A DNA stretch of 21,142 nucleotides from a virus: IMG/VR virus record IMGVR_UViG_3300042907_000588, positions 1 through 21,142 of that record. The stretch is one strand, 5' to 3'. The notes under the pieces were generated by a model, which saw nothing but the letters and a program-made list of their open reading frames with translations, was not told the DNA's origin and did not search any database. This document shows, in pieces, positions 5,681-12,997 of this stretch; the first letter of the stretch is position 1, and every line of letters starts with the position of its first letter. Both the position numbers and the translations under genes were made by a program.

Positions 5681-5772
5681 CAACGCTTTTCTAACAGAAT
5701 AATTCCGATAATCAATAAAATAAGTATAATTAAGACGGTTACCTCAAATAAATTGTCTGGATCTGCGGTCAT
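5680..5772 (-). CDS. Tiny single-span membrane protein in the lysis cassette (30 aa)
   Basis: The ATG at 5770-5772 overlaps the stop of the DUF1353 gene as ATGA, and its own TGA at 5680-5682 shares one base with the endolysin ATG. Both junctions are of the type used throughout this genome. The 30-residue product has a short acidic N-terminus (TADPDNLFE), a hydrophobic run of Leu/Ile/Val at residues 11-27, and a basic end (LEKR), so N-out/C-in topology is predicted. It could be a pinholin, antiholin or small spanin-like peptide; no lipobox is present. Which of these it is cannot be told from sequence. Confidence 0.7.
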   Translation of the reverse strand: MTADPDNLFEVTVLIILILLIIGIILLEKR

Positions 5773-6161
5773 TTTCTTTTGTAACTAGCCCAGCCGCCTA
5801 GTCTAACAGCGGTGTAGATCGTGCCTCTCGTTAGCCAGCCGACCCCTAGGTTATACATAGCTTCTTTGAATATCTCATCAGCTTCTGGACGGGTTAGCAT
5901 AGGATGGTCAAAGTCGGATGCTTTGGAATACAGGTAATCATGGATTAAAGCAGCCTCGAAATAGTCGCCATTAAACGGGCTGAATATAGCCCAGAACGGA
6001 CGTGGCACAGATGCTCCGTCACTAAGGAATCCCTTTGGAACTTTGATAACTCCGTAGCTAGATAGATAACGAAAATTCTCCAATACCTTAATTAGCATAG
6101 ATCCGTTGTTAGATCCATACTTCTCGAATTTAGCTGGGATATCTGGAAACGACTCAATCAC
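5769..6161 (-). CDS. DUF1353 family phage protein (130 aa)
   Basis: The DUF1353 pattern is clear. GFLSDGASVPRPFW at about 43-56 is followed by AALIHDYLY at about 69-77, a conserved R-x-x-AD-x-IF-x-x-AM segment (RPEADEIFKEAM), and a final helix TRGTIYTAVRLGGW. The family is found in many phages and prophages, most often near lysis or tail-end genes; its biochemical role is not known. Conserved His and Asp in the IHDY motif suggest a metal or active site. It is coupled by ATGA overlaps to both the holin-like gene and the tiny membrane gene. Confidence 0.82.
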   Translation of the reverse strand: MIESFPDIPAKFEKYGSNNGSMLIKVLENFRYLSSYGVIKVPKGFLSDGASVPRPFWAIFSPFNGDYFEAALIHDYLYSKASDFDHPMLTRPEADEIFKEAMYNLGVGWLTRGTIYTAVRLGGWASYKRK

Positions 6162-6340
6162 TTCTTTTTACGGATGAAATTATAAAGCGTAATCAAACCG
6201 ACCAAGATACCGATCAACCCGCCTGTGATTCTAACGCTAAATTCAAGCTGCTCTTGGCAGGTGCTAAGAACGCCTAAAAATGACCCGACAGCCCCGATCG
6301 CTCCGTTGACTAGATTATAGAGGTGCGAATGTTCATTCAT
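6158..6340 (-). CDS. Holin-like membrane protein (60 aa)
   Basis: Two hydrophobic segments are visible, about residues 10-27 (LVNGAIGAVGSFLGVL) and 37-55 (RITGGLIGILVGLITLYNF). They are joined by a short polar loop (CQEQLEF), and the protein ends in RKKK. Small size, two spans and a basic C-terminus are holin hallmarks. The gene lies between the post-fibre gene and DUF1353, a few hundred bases before the endolysin. It would permeabilise the inner membrane to free the endolysin. Holins share little sequence, so the call rests on topology and context. Confidence 0.68.
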   Translation of the reverse strand: MNEHSHLYNLVNGAIGAVGSFLGVLSTCQEQLEFSVRITGGLIGILVGLITLYNFIRKKK

Positions 6341-6660
6341 GGCTCAGGAGCTTCTTCTGGAACTGCAACGAATAGAACTGTGCCGTCTGGTTGTGGCTGG
6401 AATACGGTCAGATCGGGAACTGGAACGGTCGTCGCTGGGTTCAATGCAGAGATTGCCGCGTGGAGCGTTCCGTATTTGGTCAGAGCGGCGGTTGCACCTG
6501 TTCCGAATACGTCGAGGATCGCTTGCTGCTCGCCGTCGGTATTCGCTGCGGCGTGGATTAGCGATAAGATGGATTCAACGTGGTTCTGCAACTCAGATTG
6601 CAACGCATCGATTTTCTCAGCTTTGATCTGCGCGGTTGTTTTATTGATTAGATTGGACAT
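6337..6660 (-). CDS. Small protein following the tail fibre (107 aa), possible fibre assembly factor
   Basis: The N-terminal half is helical (KTTAQIKAEKIDALQSELQNH and onward) and the C-terminal third is rich in Pro and Val (PVPDLTVFQPQPDGTVLFV), ending EEAPEP. It has no membrane span or catalytic motif. It lies directly after the fibre gene and overlaps the holin-like gene by ATGA. Many phages encode a fibre chaperone or tip protein at this place, but the sequence does not match one I recognise, so this is only inferred from position. The leader TTTTAATCAACCAATCCA resembles that of the gene at 1-420. Confidence 0.6.
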   Translation of the reverse strand: MSNLINKTTAQIKAEKIDALQSELQNHVESILSLIHAAANTDGEQQAILDVFGTGATAALTKYGTLHAAISALNPATTVPVPDLTVFQPQPDGTVLFVAVPEEAPEP

Positions 6661-6672
6661 TGGATTGGTTGA

Positions 6673-8862
6673 TTAAAAGGTCATCAAAATAGGCGATGGC
6701 GAAAGTCTACCTAGTCCTATTGTATAAGTGGCACTAGAGTTTACTGCACTCCAATAAATACCAGAACTGTTAGCGGATACTCCAGTAGGTCCATCAGTAA
6801 CGGACACTAGAGATGCTATATTCAGCATTGATGGAGAACCTGCATTATTTGATCCAGTTATTGTCATGTATAACGTGATAGTTCCAGATCCGTTATTATG
6901 TAGTCTGTATGCAAATTCTCTTTGAACTGGATCTCCAGTATAAACCGTAACCCAAGCCGATGTTTTATATGTAGAACCATCATGATAAATAATTCTAGCT
7001 TGGTTTATGTTTGTGCTAACTCTGCCAAATTCAAAACCGATTCCAATGCTAGAAAACGCATTGGCGTTTGCTAAATTTGTCGCATTACTTAAAACAGCAA
7101 CCCCCAATCTAAAAACTCCTTCGTGGTTATCAGATGCGCTATGTCTAAATGATCCTGTTAGCTCCCAATTCGCACCAAAATTTGTGCCTGCTCCAGATCC
7201 AAACCCATTATTAGTAGGTTCTAGTGCATAGTAACCAAAAGCATAAGAGCTTGTAGCAGTTCCAGCTATAAGTTGAGCAAATCCCAAACCGTAAGTGTTA
7301 GCCCCCGCTGATGATCCTCCTCCACTAGCTGTTACACTATAACAACCATAGATTTTTTCGTTTGTTCTAAGTTTTTTGGCAGACTCAACTAATCCCCTCG
7401 TCATTGCGCTAGTCGAGTTTGTGGCAGCTTGTCCTGTTAACTCGGTTTGACCGCTAAAAGTTTTATTCCCAGCGATGGTCTGGTTGCCTGTAAGTCCGAC
7501 ATAGAGAGCGTTAAAAGCCGTGGTAAGAGTTGATACAATCAAGCTCCAGAGCGTGTGCTTCGGTGCGTCTGATGCGGCTGAGTCGAGGATTGTGAACTTG
7601 TCGCCGTTTGCTATTGTTGCTTTGTTAGTCCCAAATTTGCTGGTCAGTCCCGCTGCGGTCGGAACTCGCTCATCGGTAAATCGACTGTCGCTAGTTAAAG
7701 CGATTGTGCCGCTTGCAATATCTGGTAACTCAATCGCGCTGTCTGCTGTGAGTGTTGCTGGGCTGCCTAACGTCTGCACGAATGATCCGCGATTCCACCC
7801 AAACAAGCCGAGGACACGGCGGATAAATGAGCGGTTATCGCCAGTTATTTCGCCAAATTGCGCGTGATCGGTTCCAGTTGATGAGTATCCTCTAAATGCC
7901 GTTCCTGAAGTTGCTGTGAAAAGACCTGCAGTTCCAGTGGTCACATCTGATGTGATACCTTGCGCTCCAGCCCCAATTACGCCAAGAGTCGCACCAGCCC
8001 CTGTAGTTTTTGAGAAAGACACATTTCCCAAATTGCTTCTTTTTACGACCGTATTGGCAATGGCTAAGTTTGTAGCATCTGAAATATCGGAGCTAACAAG
8101 ACTGCGATTTTCCCAAGTAGTAGCACCACGCATTAACGCTTGTCCTGCGGTTGCGCTTGTGATCGCCACATCGGCAAGCTCATCGAGTTCTGCGCCGTTC
8201 TGGATCTTGACGTAGATTTCGACGACTGTGTTGCCGCTCTTGCGTGTTACAACGCCGAGATAAACGATGTGATTTGGTGCGGATGGCTTGTTGGCAAGTC
8301 CGAATACCATACCTCCAGCGGTCGATGATGAAAGCCAGATCGGATCGCCTTCGATAGCAGATGGAGCGGAGATGCTTACAGTCATCAGTCCTTCTGTAAT
8401 TGCGTAGCCAGTAGCGTTGTGAGCAAGGGTTGACTCGCTGATGCCTATGGTTTTGCTGGATGTCGGCTCTGTGTTAGCTTGTGCAAGCCCGATGATGATA
8501 TTGTTGCCAGATGCCCCTGTGATATAGACGACCTGCCCAGCGTTGATAGCAAGTCCTGCCTTACATAAGACCTCGATCCCATCGCATCGACCTGTAATCC
8601 GTGGAGCTGTTACGATTCCAGTAAAGGTAGGATTAGCAATCGGTGCCTTGAGTGCTAGTCCATCGAATACGGCGTTTCCAGATACGGCGTTGCTGCTGCC
8701 ATCTATAATCGTTTGATCGACTGTGGCGGCTGCGCCTGGCTCACCTTGTGCGCCACGTGCTGCCTCGGAGAAACTGAAAACAATCTCTTCGTTTTGCTCG
8801 GTGTATGAAAACTTGATCTCTTCCTTCGGCTGGGTTAGATTTATCGTGATGTATTCGCTCAT
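6673..8862 (-). CDS. Tail fibre / receptor-binding protein (729 aa)
   Basis: The N-terminal region (1-35) is a short beta strand section, probably for attachment. A short collagen-like stretch GAQGEPGAA follows at about 36-45. The middle is made of Gly/Ala/Thr/Ser-rich beta repeats (TVDQTIIDGSSNAVSGNAVF, ATNLAIANTVVKRSNLGNV, GNQTIAGNKTFSGQTELTG) typical of trimeric phage fibres. The C-terminal 220 residues, starting near KIYGCYSVTASGGG, look like a compact beta domain and are the best candidate for host recognition. The length suits a short side or central fibre. The start overlaps the upstream stop as ATGA. The receptor is unknown, and no intramolecular chaperone or diversity-generating element is visible. 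Confidence 0.8.
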   Translation of the reverse strand: MSEYITINLTQPKEEIKFSYTEQNEEIVFSFSEAARGAQGEPGAAATVDQTIIDGSSNAVSGNAVFDGLALKAPIANPTFTGIVTAPRITGRCDGIEVLCKAGLAINAGQVVYITGASGNNIIIGLAQANTEPTSSKTIGISESTLAHNATGYAITEGLMTVSISAPSAIEGDPIWLSSSTAGGMVFGLANKPSAPNHIVYLGVVTRKSGNTVVEIYVKIQNGAELDELADVAITSATAGQALMRGATTWENRSLVSSDISDATNLAIANTVVKRSNLGNVSFSKTTGAGATLGVIGAGAQGITSDVTTGTAGLFTATSGTAFRGYSSTGTDHAQFGEITGDNRSFIRRVLGLFGWNRGSFVQTLGSPATLTADSAIELPDIASGTIALTSDSRFTDERVPTAAGLTSKFGTNKATIANGDKFTILDSAASDAPKHTLWSLIVSTLTTAFNALYVGLTGNQTIAGNKTFSGQTELTGQAATNSTSAMTRGLVESAKKLRTNEKIYGCYSVTASGGGSSAGANTYGLGFAQLIAGTATSSYAFGYYALEPTNNGFGSGAGTNFGANWELTGSFRHSASDNHEGVFRLGVAVLSNATNLANANAFSSIGIGFEFGRVSTNINQARIIYHDGSTYKTSAWVTVYTGDPVQREFAYRLHNNGSGTITLYMTITGSNNAGSPSMLNIASLVSVTDGPTGVSANSSGIYWSAVNSSATYTIGLGRLSPSPILMTF

Positions 8863-9209
8863 TGTGTTGCATCATCTAAAATTTCAAGTGATCCAAAAAT
8901 TCGTGTTTTAACGATGTTTTGAGCGTCTTTAGTCTCAATAGACCAATCCCAAACACCGATAGATAGAGTCATTGGAGATACAGCATTTACGGTAAATTCC
9001 CAGTTTGATGCGTCATCTATAACTATCTCAGAATCCGCACTACTAAGTTGTAGCCCAACATCTCCGTTTTCATCACGAAAGAACATTCTAACAACTGATA
9101 AGTTAGACGTAAAAGCATTCCCATCGGATGAAAATGAGCAATTAGATAGCCCATCCCATGTATCCCGATAAACTACTGGAGATAAGGTGATATTTGTATT
9201 ACAACTCAT
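8859..9209 (-). CDS. Distal tail / baseplate-like beta protein (116 aa)
   Basis: The sequence follows a beta-sandwich pattern. An early RDTWDGL motif is followed by strands SVVRMFFRDENGDVGLQL, SEIVIDDASNWEFTVN, and PMTLSIGVWDWSIETKD leading to FGSLEILDD at the end. This order (Trp-Gly-Leu start, a polymorphic middle, Y/W-D-hydrophobic strand, GxxxI/V-D end) is what I know from small N-terminal-type baseplate proteins of siphoviruses (BppU-like) that join fibre to tail. It lies directly before the fibre gene with ATGA overlaps at both ends. An attachment adaptor for the fibre is a reasonable inference. Confidence 0.6.
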   Translation of the reverse strand: MSCNTNITLSPVVYRDTWDGLSNCSFSSDGNAFTSNLSVVRMFFRDENGDVGLQLSSADSEIVIDDASNWEFTVNAVSPMTLSIGVWDWSIETKDAQNIVKTRIFGSLEILDDATQ

Positions 9210-10051
9210 ACTACGCCAAGGCAGGTAATGTAGACTTCTGTATCGTTTGCAGCGGCTAAGAACGTTAAAGTTGCTAGTAGCTCGGAAATGGCAGTTGGGC
9301 AGGAAATAAGTGCTTTAGATCCAGCCGTAACTGGAATGACTAGGCTGGTGCTGTTAGAAACTACAACCTTGCCGCTTACGCAATAGACCAGTAAGCCGTG
9401 AATAGATGTATTAGTTCCGTAGGCATCGCCTTGGTAGTTGCTGGCTGCACCTTCCCATACGTTAGCCTCAGCCCCGCCTGTAAGCGTTACAGCCCCAAAG
9501 CTACCGTTGGTTAGCGTTTCGGTGGTTGCGATGGCGTTTCCAGCCTCTCCAGCCGTATCAGCGGTTAAATCCATGGTATCACCAGCCCCAGCAGCCGCAC
9601 CGACCGTAGGATGACCCGTAGTGCCTGTTCCGTAAGTAGTTCCAGCCCCAGCAGATGCGTTGATTGCTGAAATAAGGTTATCCAAGCTATCCGATGCTGT
9701 TGCACCAATTAGAACGTCAAAAGCCGCTGGGACAGTAGTAGCCCTAAAGGTATATACTGTGCTGCCAATGGTTACGGTTTGAGCCGCTGTGGGTTGACCC
9801 GTTAAGGTTAGCGTTCCAGTAGCCGCGACCGCCGCATTGGAGTCAATAGCCGTAGCGAAGGTGTTAGTATTTAAAGTTGCGTCATTACCACTATCTTGCA
9901 AGTAAAGCCGAGCGTGGAAGGCAGAAGTGCTGGATGTTAAAGCCATCGAAGCCGATGACTGCCCAACAATAACGCTGCCAGATATATTCGGTCTAGTTAC
10001 TGTTCCAGTTGCCGATAGTCCAAAGTTAGCCGTGGCGTTTGCAATACTCAT
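9206..10051 (-). CDS. Virion protein with an inserted Ala/Thr/Gly-rich beta module (281 aa)
   Basis: Residues 1-76 and 194-281 form a small framework. Between them, about 77-193, is a distinct module beginning TGTLTLTGQPTAAQTVTIG, continuing STVYTFRATT, IGATASDSLDNLISAIN, GAAAGAGDTMDLTADTAG and ending FGAVTLTGG. I recognise this module from unrelated phage structural proteins, where it appears as a surface insertion domain. No enzymatic motif is present. The gene follows a 95-base gene-free gap, so it may start its own transcript together with the fibre genes. A tail-surface or decoration role is inferred. Confidence 0.6.
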   Translation of the reverse strand: MSIANATANFGLSATGTVTRPNISGSVIVGQSSASMALTSSTSAFHARLYLQDSGNDATLNTNTFATAIDSNAAVAATGTLTLTGQPTAAQTVTIGSTVYTFRATTVPAAFDVLIGATASDSLDNLISAINASAGAGTTYGTGTTGHPTVGAAAGAGDTMDLTADTAGEAGNAIATTETLTNGSFGAVTLTGGAEANVWEGAASNYQGDAYGTNTSIHGLLVYCVSGKVVVSNSTSLVIPVTAGSKALISCPTAISELLATLTFLAAANDTEVYITCLGVV

Positions 10052-10146
10052 AGCGGAATCATTGCTTTCTAACGGCTAAAAGTCAAATCGCAATTCTGTT
10101 AGAATTTAAAGAAAAATTACTTATGATGATTGAGTTATATGAAACA
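10052..10146 (-). promoter_or_regulatory. Gap with candidate promoter for the fibre-region genes
   Basis: On the minus strand TTGACT (10081-10086) is followed after exactly 17 bases by AATGAT (10058-10063), 6 bases before the ATG. That places the transcription start about at the start codon, so the message would be nearly leaderless. The -10 matches only 4 of 6 consensus positions. A palindrome lies just upstream at 10092-10106. No open frame of use is present. Confidence 0.3.
10092..10106. repeat. 15-bp palindrome AATTCT-GTT-AGAATT
   Basis: Two exact 6-base arms around a 3-base centre, immediately upstream of the candidate -35 in the 95-base gap. It shares the AGAATT/AATTCT arms with the longer palindrome at 18978-18998. 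There is no T-run after it on either strand, so it is not an obvious terminator. Confidence 0.5.
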
Positions 10147-10779
10147 TCAAGGATTTGGCTCGTAAGTGGCACTTCCGCCAACTGGCCATATATCATCAAC
10201 TACGTATTGTTTTAATACATTAGCAATGCTTTCTCCTGAGTTCCAACCAACGCTTGCCAATGGTATAGCAAAATTACGGGTATCTGTTTGGGGGGAATAA
10301 ACTGCTGGTGCATCAGTAGAAAAAATAACTTCTGGAGTTCCGCTAAAAACATCTCTTTCGCTCCAAAATGGAATACCAGATGGCCCTGTATCATGCAAAA
10401 CTAATATTGGTGCAATGTCGCAAAGAGCATACACGTAACCCGTAGCTGTAATTGTTAAATCATTAACCCCATCAAATTCTAATGGATAAGCAGTATAATC
10501 AATAGGATCACCAGCATAACCCGTACCATTATTACGATAAGTCCATAAGTTTCCACTTAATACCGTAATTGTATTGTTTCCGTTAGATATGCATTTCCAC
10601 GGGTGACTTGTGTAGTTTTTATTGATTCCGCCAAATGAATTATTTGTTTTTAAACCGATATAATCCTCTCTAGCCGCCGCTAATTGCCTAATTGCGTAGT
10701 TAACATCTTTAGCCCAGTTTAAAACATCCAAGCCCGATCTGGGTTGGCGTGGTATCGTGACTTGTGGTTTTCTTATCAT
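10147..10779 (-). CDS. Distal tail protein of unknown function (210 aa)
   Basis: I choose the ATG at 10777-10779, giving MIRKPQVTIPRQPRSG. It shares a base with the upstream TAA (TAATG junction), whereas the longer start at 10803 would lie inside the upstream gene. The first 45 residues contain a basic start and a helix (LDVLNWAKDVNYAIRQLAAAR), and the remainder is Asn/Gly/Thr-rich beta structure. The helix-then-beta outline would fit a trimeric tail-tip protein. No catalytic residues are seen. Its position between a 290-residue distal tail protein and the fibre cluster supports a virion role. Confidence 0.6.
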   Translation of the reverse strand: MIRKPQVTIPRQPRSGLDVLNWAKDVNYAIRQLAAAREDYIGLKTNNSFGGINKNYTSHPWKCISNGNNTITVLSGNLWTYRNNGTGYAGDPIDYTAYPLEFDGVNDLTITATGYVYALCDIAPILVLHDTGPSGIPFWSERDVFSGTPEVIFSTDAPAVYSPQTDTRNFAIPLASVGWNSGESIANVLKQYVVDDIWPVGGSATYEPNP

Positions 10780-11651
10780 TAGGTGTAAAGTGTAACATCC
10801 CATCCGTCTTTGTCGGATAACTGATAAACTAACTCAATCGTATAAGTTGGCTCATCCGTTCCCTCTTGTTCTTGATTAAGGGTGGCTAGTTTCCATTCTC
10901 TAGTTCCATTCGATGGCTTAACTGGATTACCTAGAGGTTCTGCGACCAAGCCCAATTTGTCAATATCGGTTGCCTGTAATGGCTCATCACTTGACCATCT
11001 CACTACATATTCATAAGTGCCGACTTCGTAATCACGAACACCCTTGGCTATTAGTGCAGCTAAATCCCTAGAGTCAGATGATACCAAGGTATATGGACTG
11101 CCTGGGTTATCTATATTCGCAAGGGTAACCAGTTTCATTATAGGCTCTTCTGTGGTAATGTCCGACTCGTAATGAATCCACCTACCTAGACTGTATCCAT
11201 CATCATTTAGTGTAAATTCACCAGACATTAAGAGACCCAACATATATTTTTCACTATCCGAGGTTGCTACGAATTTAGGATGTTCAGTTATTGGAACTGT
11301 TTTAAGTGAACCACGATAACTCGTAGTCATATATGATTTTTCGTTCTCTGGCGGATCTCCAATCGGGTAAGAATACCCTTGGAACTCAACTCTAATAACC
11401 GTATAGCCTCCAACCTCCGTTCCTACCGTTGTAGTCTTGAGTTTTAAGAAGTTAAAATAAGCGTCATTATTTGGGTCTAAATCGGTTGGCGTTTTGCCCC
11501 TAGAAAAGAATAGTCTAGTAGCTAGATTATCAAAATCACCCTTTTTAACCAAAAACGATTGATTGGCTTTCCATTGTCCGTTTTCCTCTTGAGTAGCCTC
11601 AAAATCTGCTTGCGGAATAATTGATTCACTTAGAAATAGTTTAGCACTCAT
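10779..11651 (-). CDS. Distal tail protein following the tape measure (290 aa)
   Basis: The start at 11649-11651 overlaps the tape-measure stop (TAATG). The protein is mixed beta with polar loops (GYTVIRVEFQGYSYPIGD, TYEYVVRWSSDEPLQ, TYTIELVYQLSDKDGWDVT) and no membrane span. Its place just after the tape-measure gene corresponds to distal tail, tail-tip or lambda M/L type proteins, but no cysteine motif or hydrolase motif is present. I do not recognise the family; a tail-tip structural role is inferred from order. Confidence 0.62.
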   Translation of the reverse strand: MSAKLFLSESIIPQADFEATQEENGQWKANQSFLVKKGDFDNLATRLFFSRGKTPTDLDPNNDAYFNFLKLKTTTVGTEVGGYTVIRVEFQGYSYPIGDPPENEKSYMTTSYRGSLKTVPITEHPKFVATSDSEKYMLGLLMSGEFTLNDDGYSLGRWIHYESDITTEEPIMKLVTLANIDNPGSPYTLVSSDSRDLAALIAKGVRDYEVGTYEYVVRWSSDEPLQATDIDKLGLVAEPLGNPVKPSNGTREWKLATLNQEQEGTDEPTYTIELVYQLSDKDGWDVTLYT

Positions 11652-12997
11652 TACATTTTAGCGGGTGGTGATGTTGTTAGTTTTTTATCAATACTCATTA
11701 AAATACCCAAAGCCTTAGTTAAGCTGACGGTTTGTTTTATACCACTACCAGGTGCAAACTCCTCAAACATTTGAGATTTTATTTGTTTAACTAATTCTGC
11801 TTGCTTAGATATTTCTTCCTTGCGAGCATTTTCGGCTTCTATTTTAGCCGCTTGACCGCCTAACTGGTTTAGTAGTGCTGGTAACCTAGACATTGCAAAT
11901 TCCTCTGATGCTATGGATGATGTGGATGTGTCGGCTTCAAATAGTTTATTTTGGATTTTAGATCCACTACCTGTTAATTTATCAGTAGCCGCAATAAGTG
12001 GATTTAGTTTAGCCACATCGGTTAAAGCACCGCTTAGAAATTTAAATATATCAGAACCACCTTTGCTTAATGCTGTCATCAAACCAACCTTTATTCCCTC
12101 GCCGATTATTTCCCCAAGCAAAATGAATTTACTAGCATCCCCCGCGACTGCCTCCGAAATAGCTATTCCGACATAACTACCAGCTATTTTCATGTTTTTC
12201 TCAAACTGTGGCAGGAAATTGTTACTGGCATCTAAGGCATCTTTTAGACCCTCGTTAAATCCAGTTCCAAAAGCTACTTTTAAACCAAATATTGTATCTT
12301 TAAGTTTAGCTATTTTACCCTCTGTGGTTTGTGATCCTTTTTCCAATGCTCCGTAAAATAAGCCGCCCTCTTTAGTTGCGTCCATAAAAGCCTCTGCAAC
12401 CATGTTGGCTGAAATAGCTCCATCCTCCATAGCCTTTTTAAGCTCAACCATAGACTGACCAGTTTTCTTTGAAATCTGTTGTAATGGGTTAAATCCAGCG
12501 TTAACGAACTGGAGAACCTCTTGACCCATTAAACGACCAGCTGATTGGGTCTGTGCAAAGGCTAACGCCAACGAATCAAAACGCTCGGAATTACCCATTG
12601 AAACATCGCCCAATGCTTTAAGAGTAGGCATTACCTTTTCCGATGACATACCGAAAGCTAATAGGGTTTTACCCGCTTTGGCATAATCTTCTACGGATAA
12701 TGGAGATTTGATGGCTTCTTTACGAAACTCTCCAATCATGTTTTTAGCTGCCTCCGTAGATTTAAGTAATACTCCGAATTGGATTTCCAATGTTTCCATG
12801 CTAGCGGCAGCCTCTGATGAACCTTTAGCAAACGCTACAATAGCTACGCCAGATGCGGTTAAACCAGCAGCCAAACTAGCTACACCCATTTTAGCAATAC
12901 TACCAGCAAATCCAGCTACACTAGATCCAAGCCCGTCTAAGCCACGTTTTACAGACGTTGCATCAAACCCAATTTTTAAAGTAGTTCCAATCGCCAT
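11651..12997 (-). CDS. Tail tape-measure protein (448 aa)
   Basis: Sets tail length and is ejected with the DNA. The N-terminus has the usual IGFDATSVKRGLDGLG-type start and a Gly/Ala-rich hydrophobic helix at about 28-57 (AGSIAKMGVASLAAGLTAS...). The conserved tape-measure domain follows at about 60-240, with METLEIQFGVLLKSTEAAK, SPLSVEDYAKAGKTLLAFGM, RLMGQEVLQFVNAGFNPLQQ and EGGLFYGALEKGSQTTEGK. The second half is helical (ALSKGGSDIFKFL). At roughly 1.5 angstrom per residue, 448 residues predict a tail of about 65-70 nm. The first 22 bases overlap the end of the frameshifted chaperone reading frame, as in lambda. Confidence 0.88.
   Translation of the reverse strand: MAIGTTLKIGFDATSVKRGLDGLGSSVAGFAGSIAKMGVASLAAGLTASGVAIVAFAKGSSEAAASMETLEIQFGVLLKSTEAAKNMIGEFRKEAIKSPLSVEDYAKAGKTLLAFGMSSEKVMPTLKALGDVSMGNSERFDSLALAFAQTQSAGRLMGQEVLQFVNAGFNPLQQISKKTGQSMVELKKAMEDGAISANMVAEAFMDATKEGGLFYGALEKGSQTTEGKIAKLKDTIFGLKVAFGTGFNEGLKDALDASNNFLPQFEKNMKIAGSYVGIAISEAVAGDASKFILLGEIIGEGIKVGLMTALSKGGSDIFKFLSGALTDVAKLNPLIAATDKLTGSGSKIQNKLFEADTSTSSIASEEFAMSRLPALLNQLGGQAAKIEAENARKEEISKQAELVKQIKSQMFEEFAPGSGIKQTVSLTKALGILMSIDKKLTTSPPAKM

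Noticed and set aside
6673-8862. Diversity-generating retroelement acting on the fibre gene
   Set aside because: No reverse transcriptase gene or template-like copy of the fibre 3' end is in the window.
10212-10394. Minus-strand ORF of 60 codons inside the 210-residue tail protein
   Set aside because: Contained in a better supported gene in another frame; no start signal.
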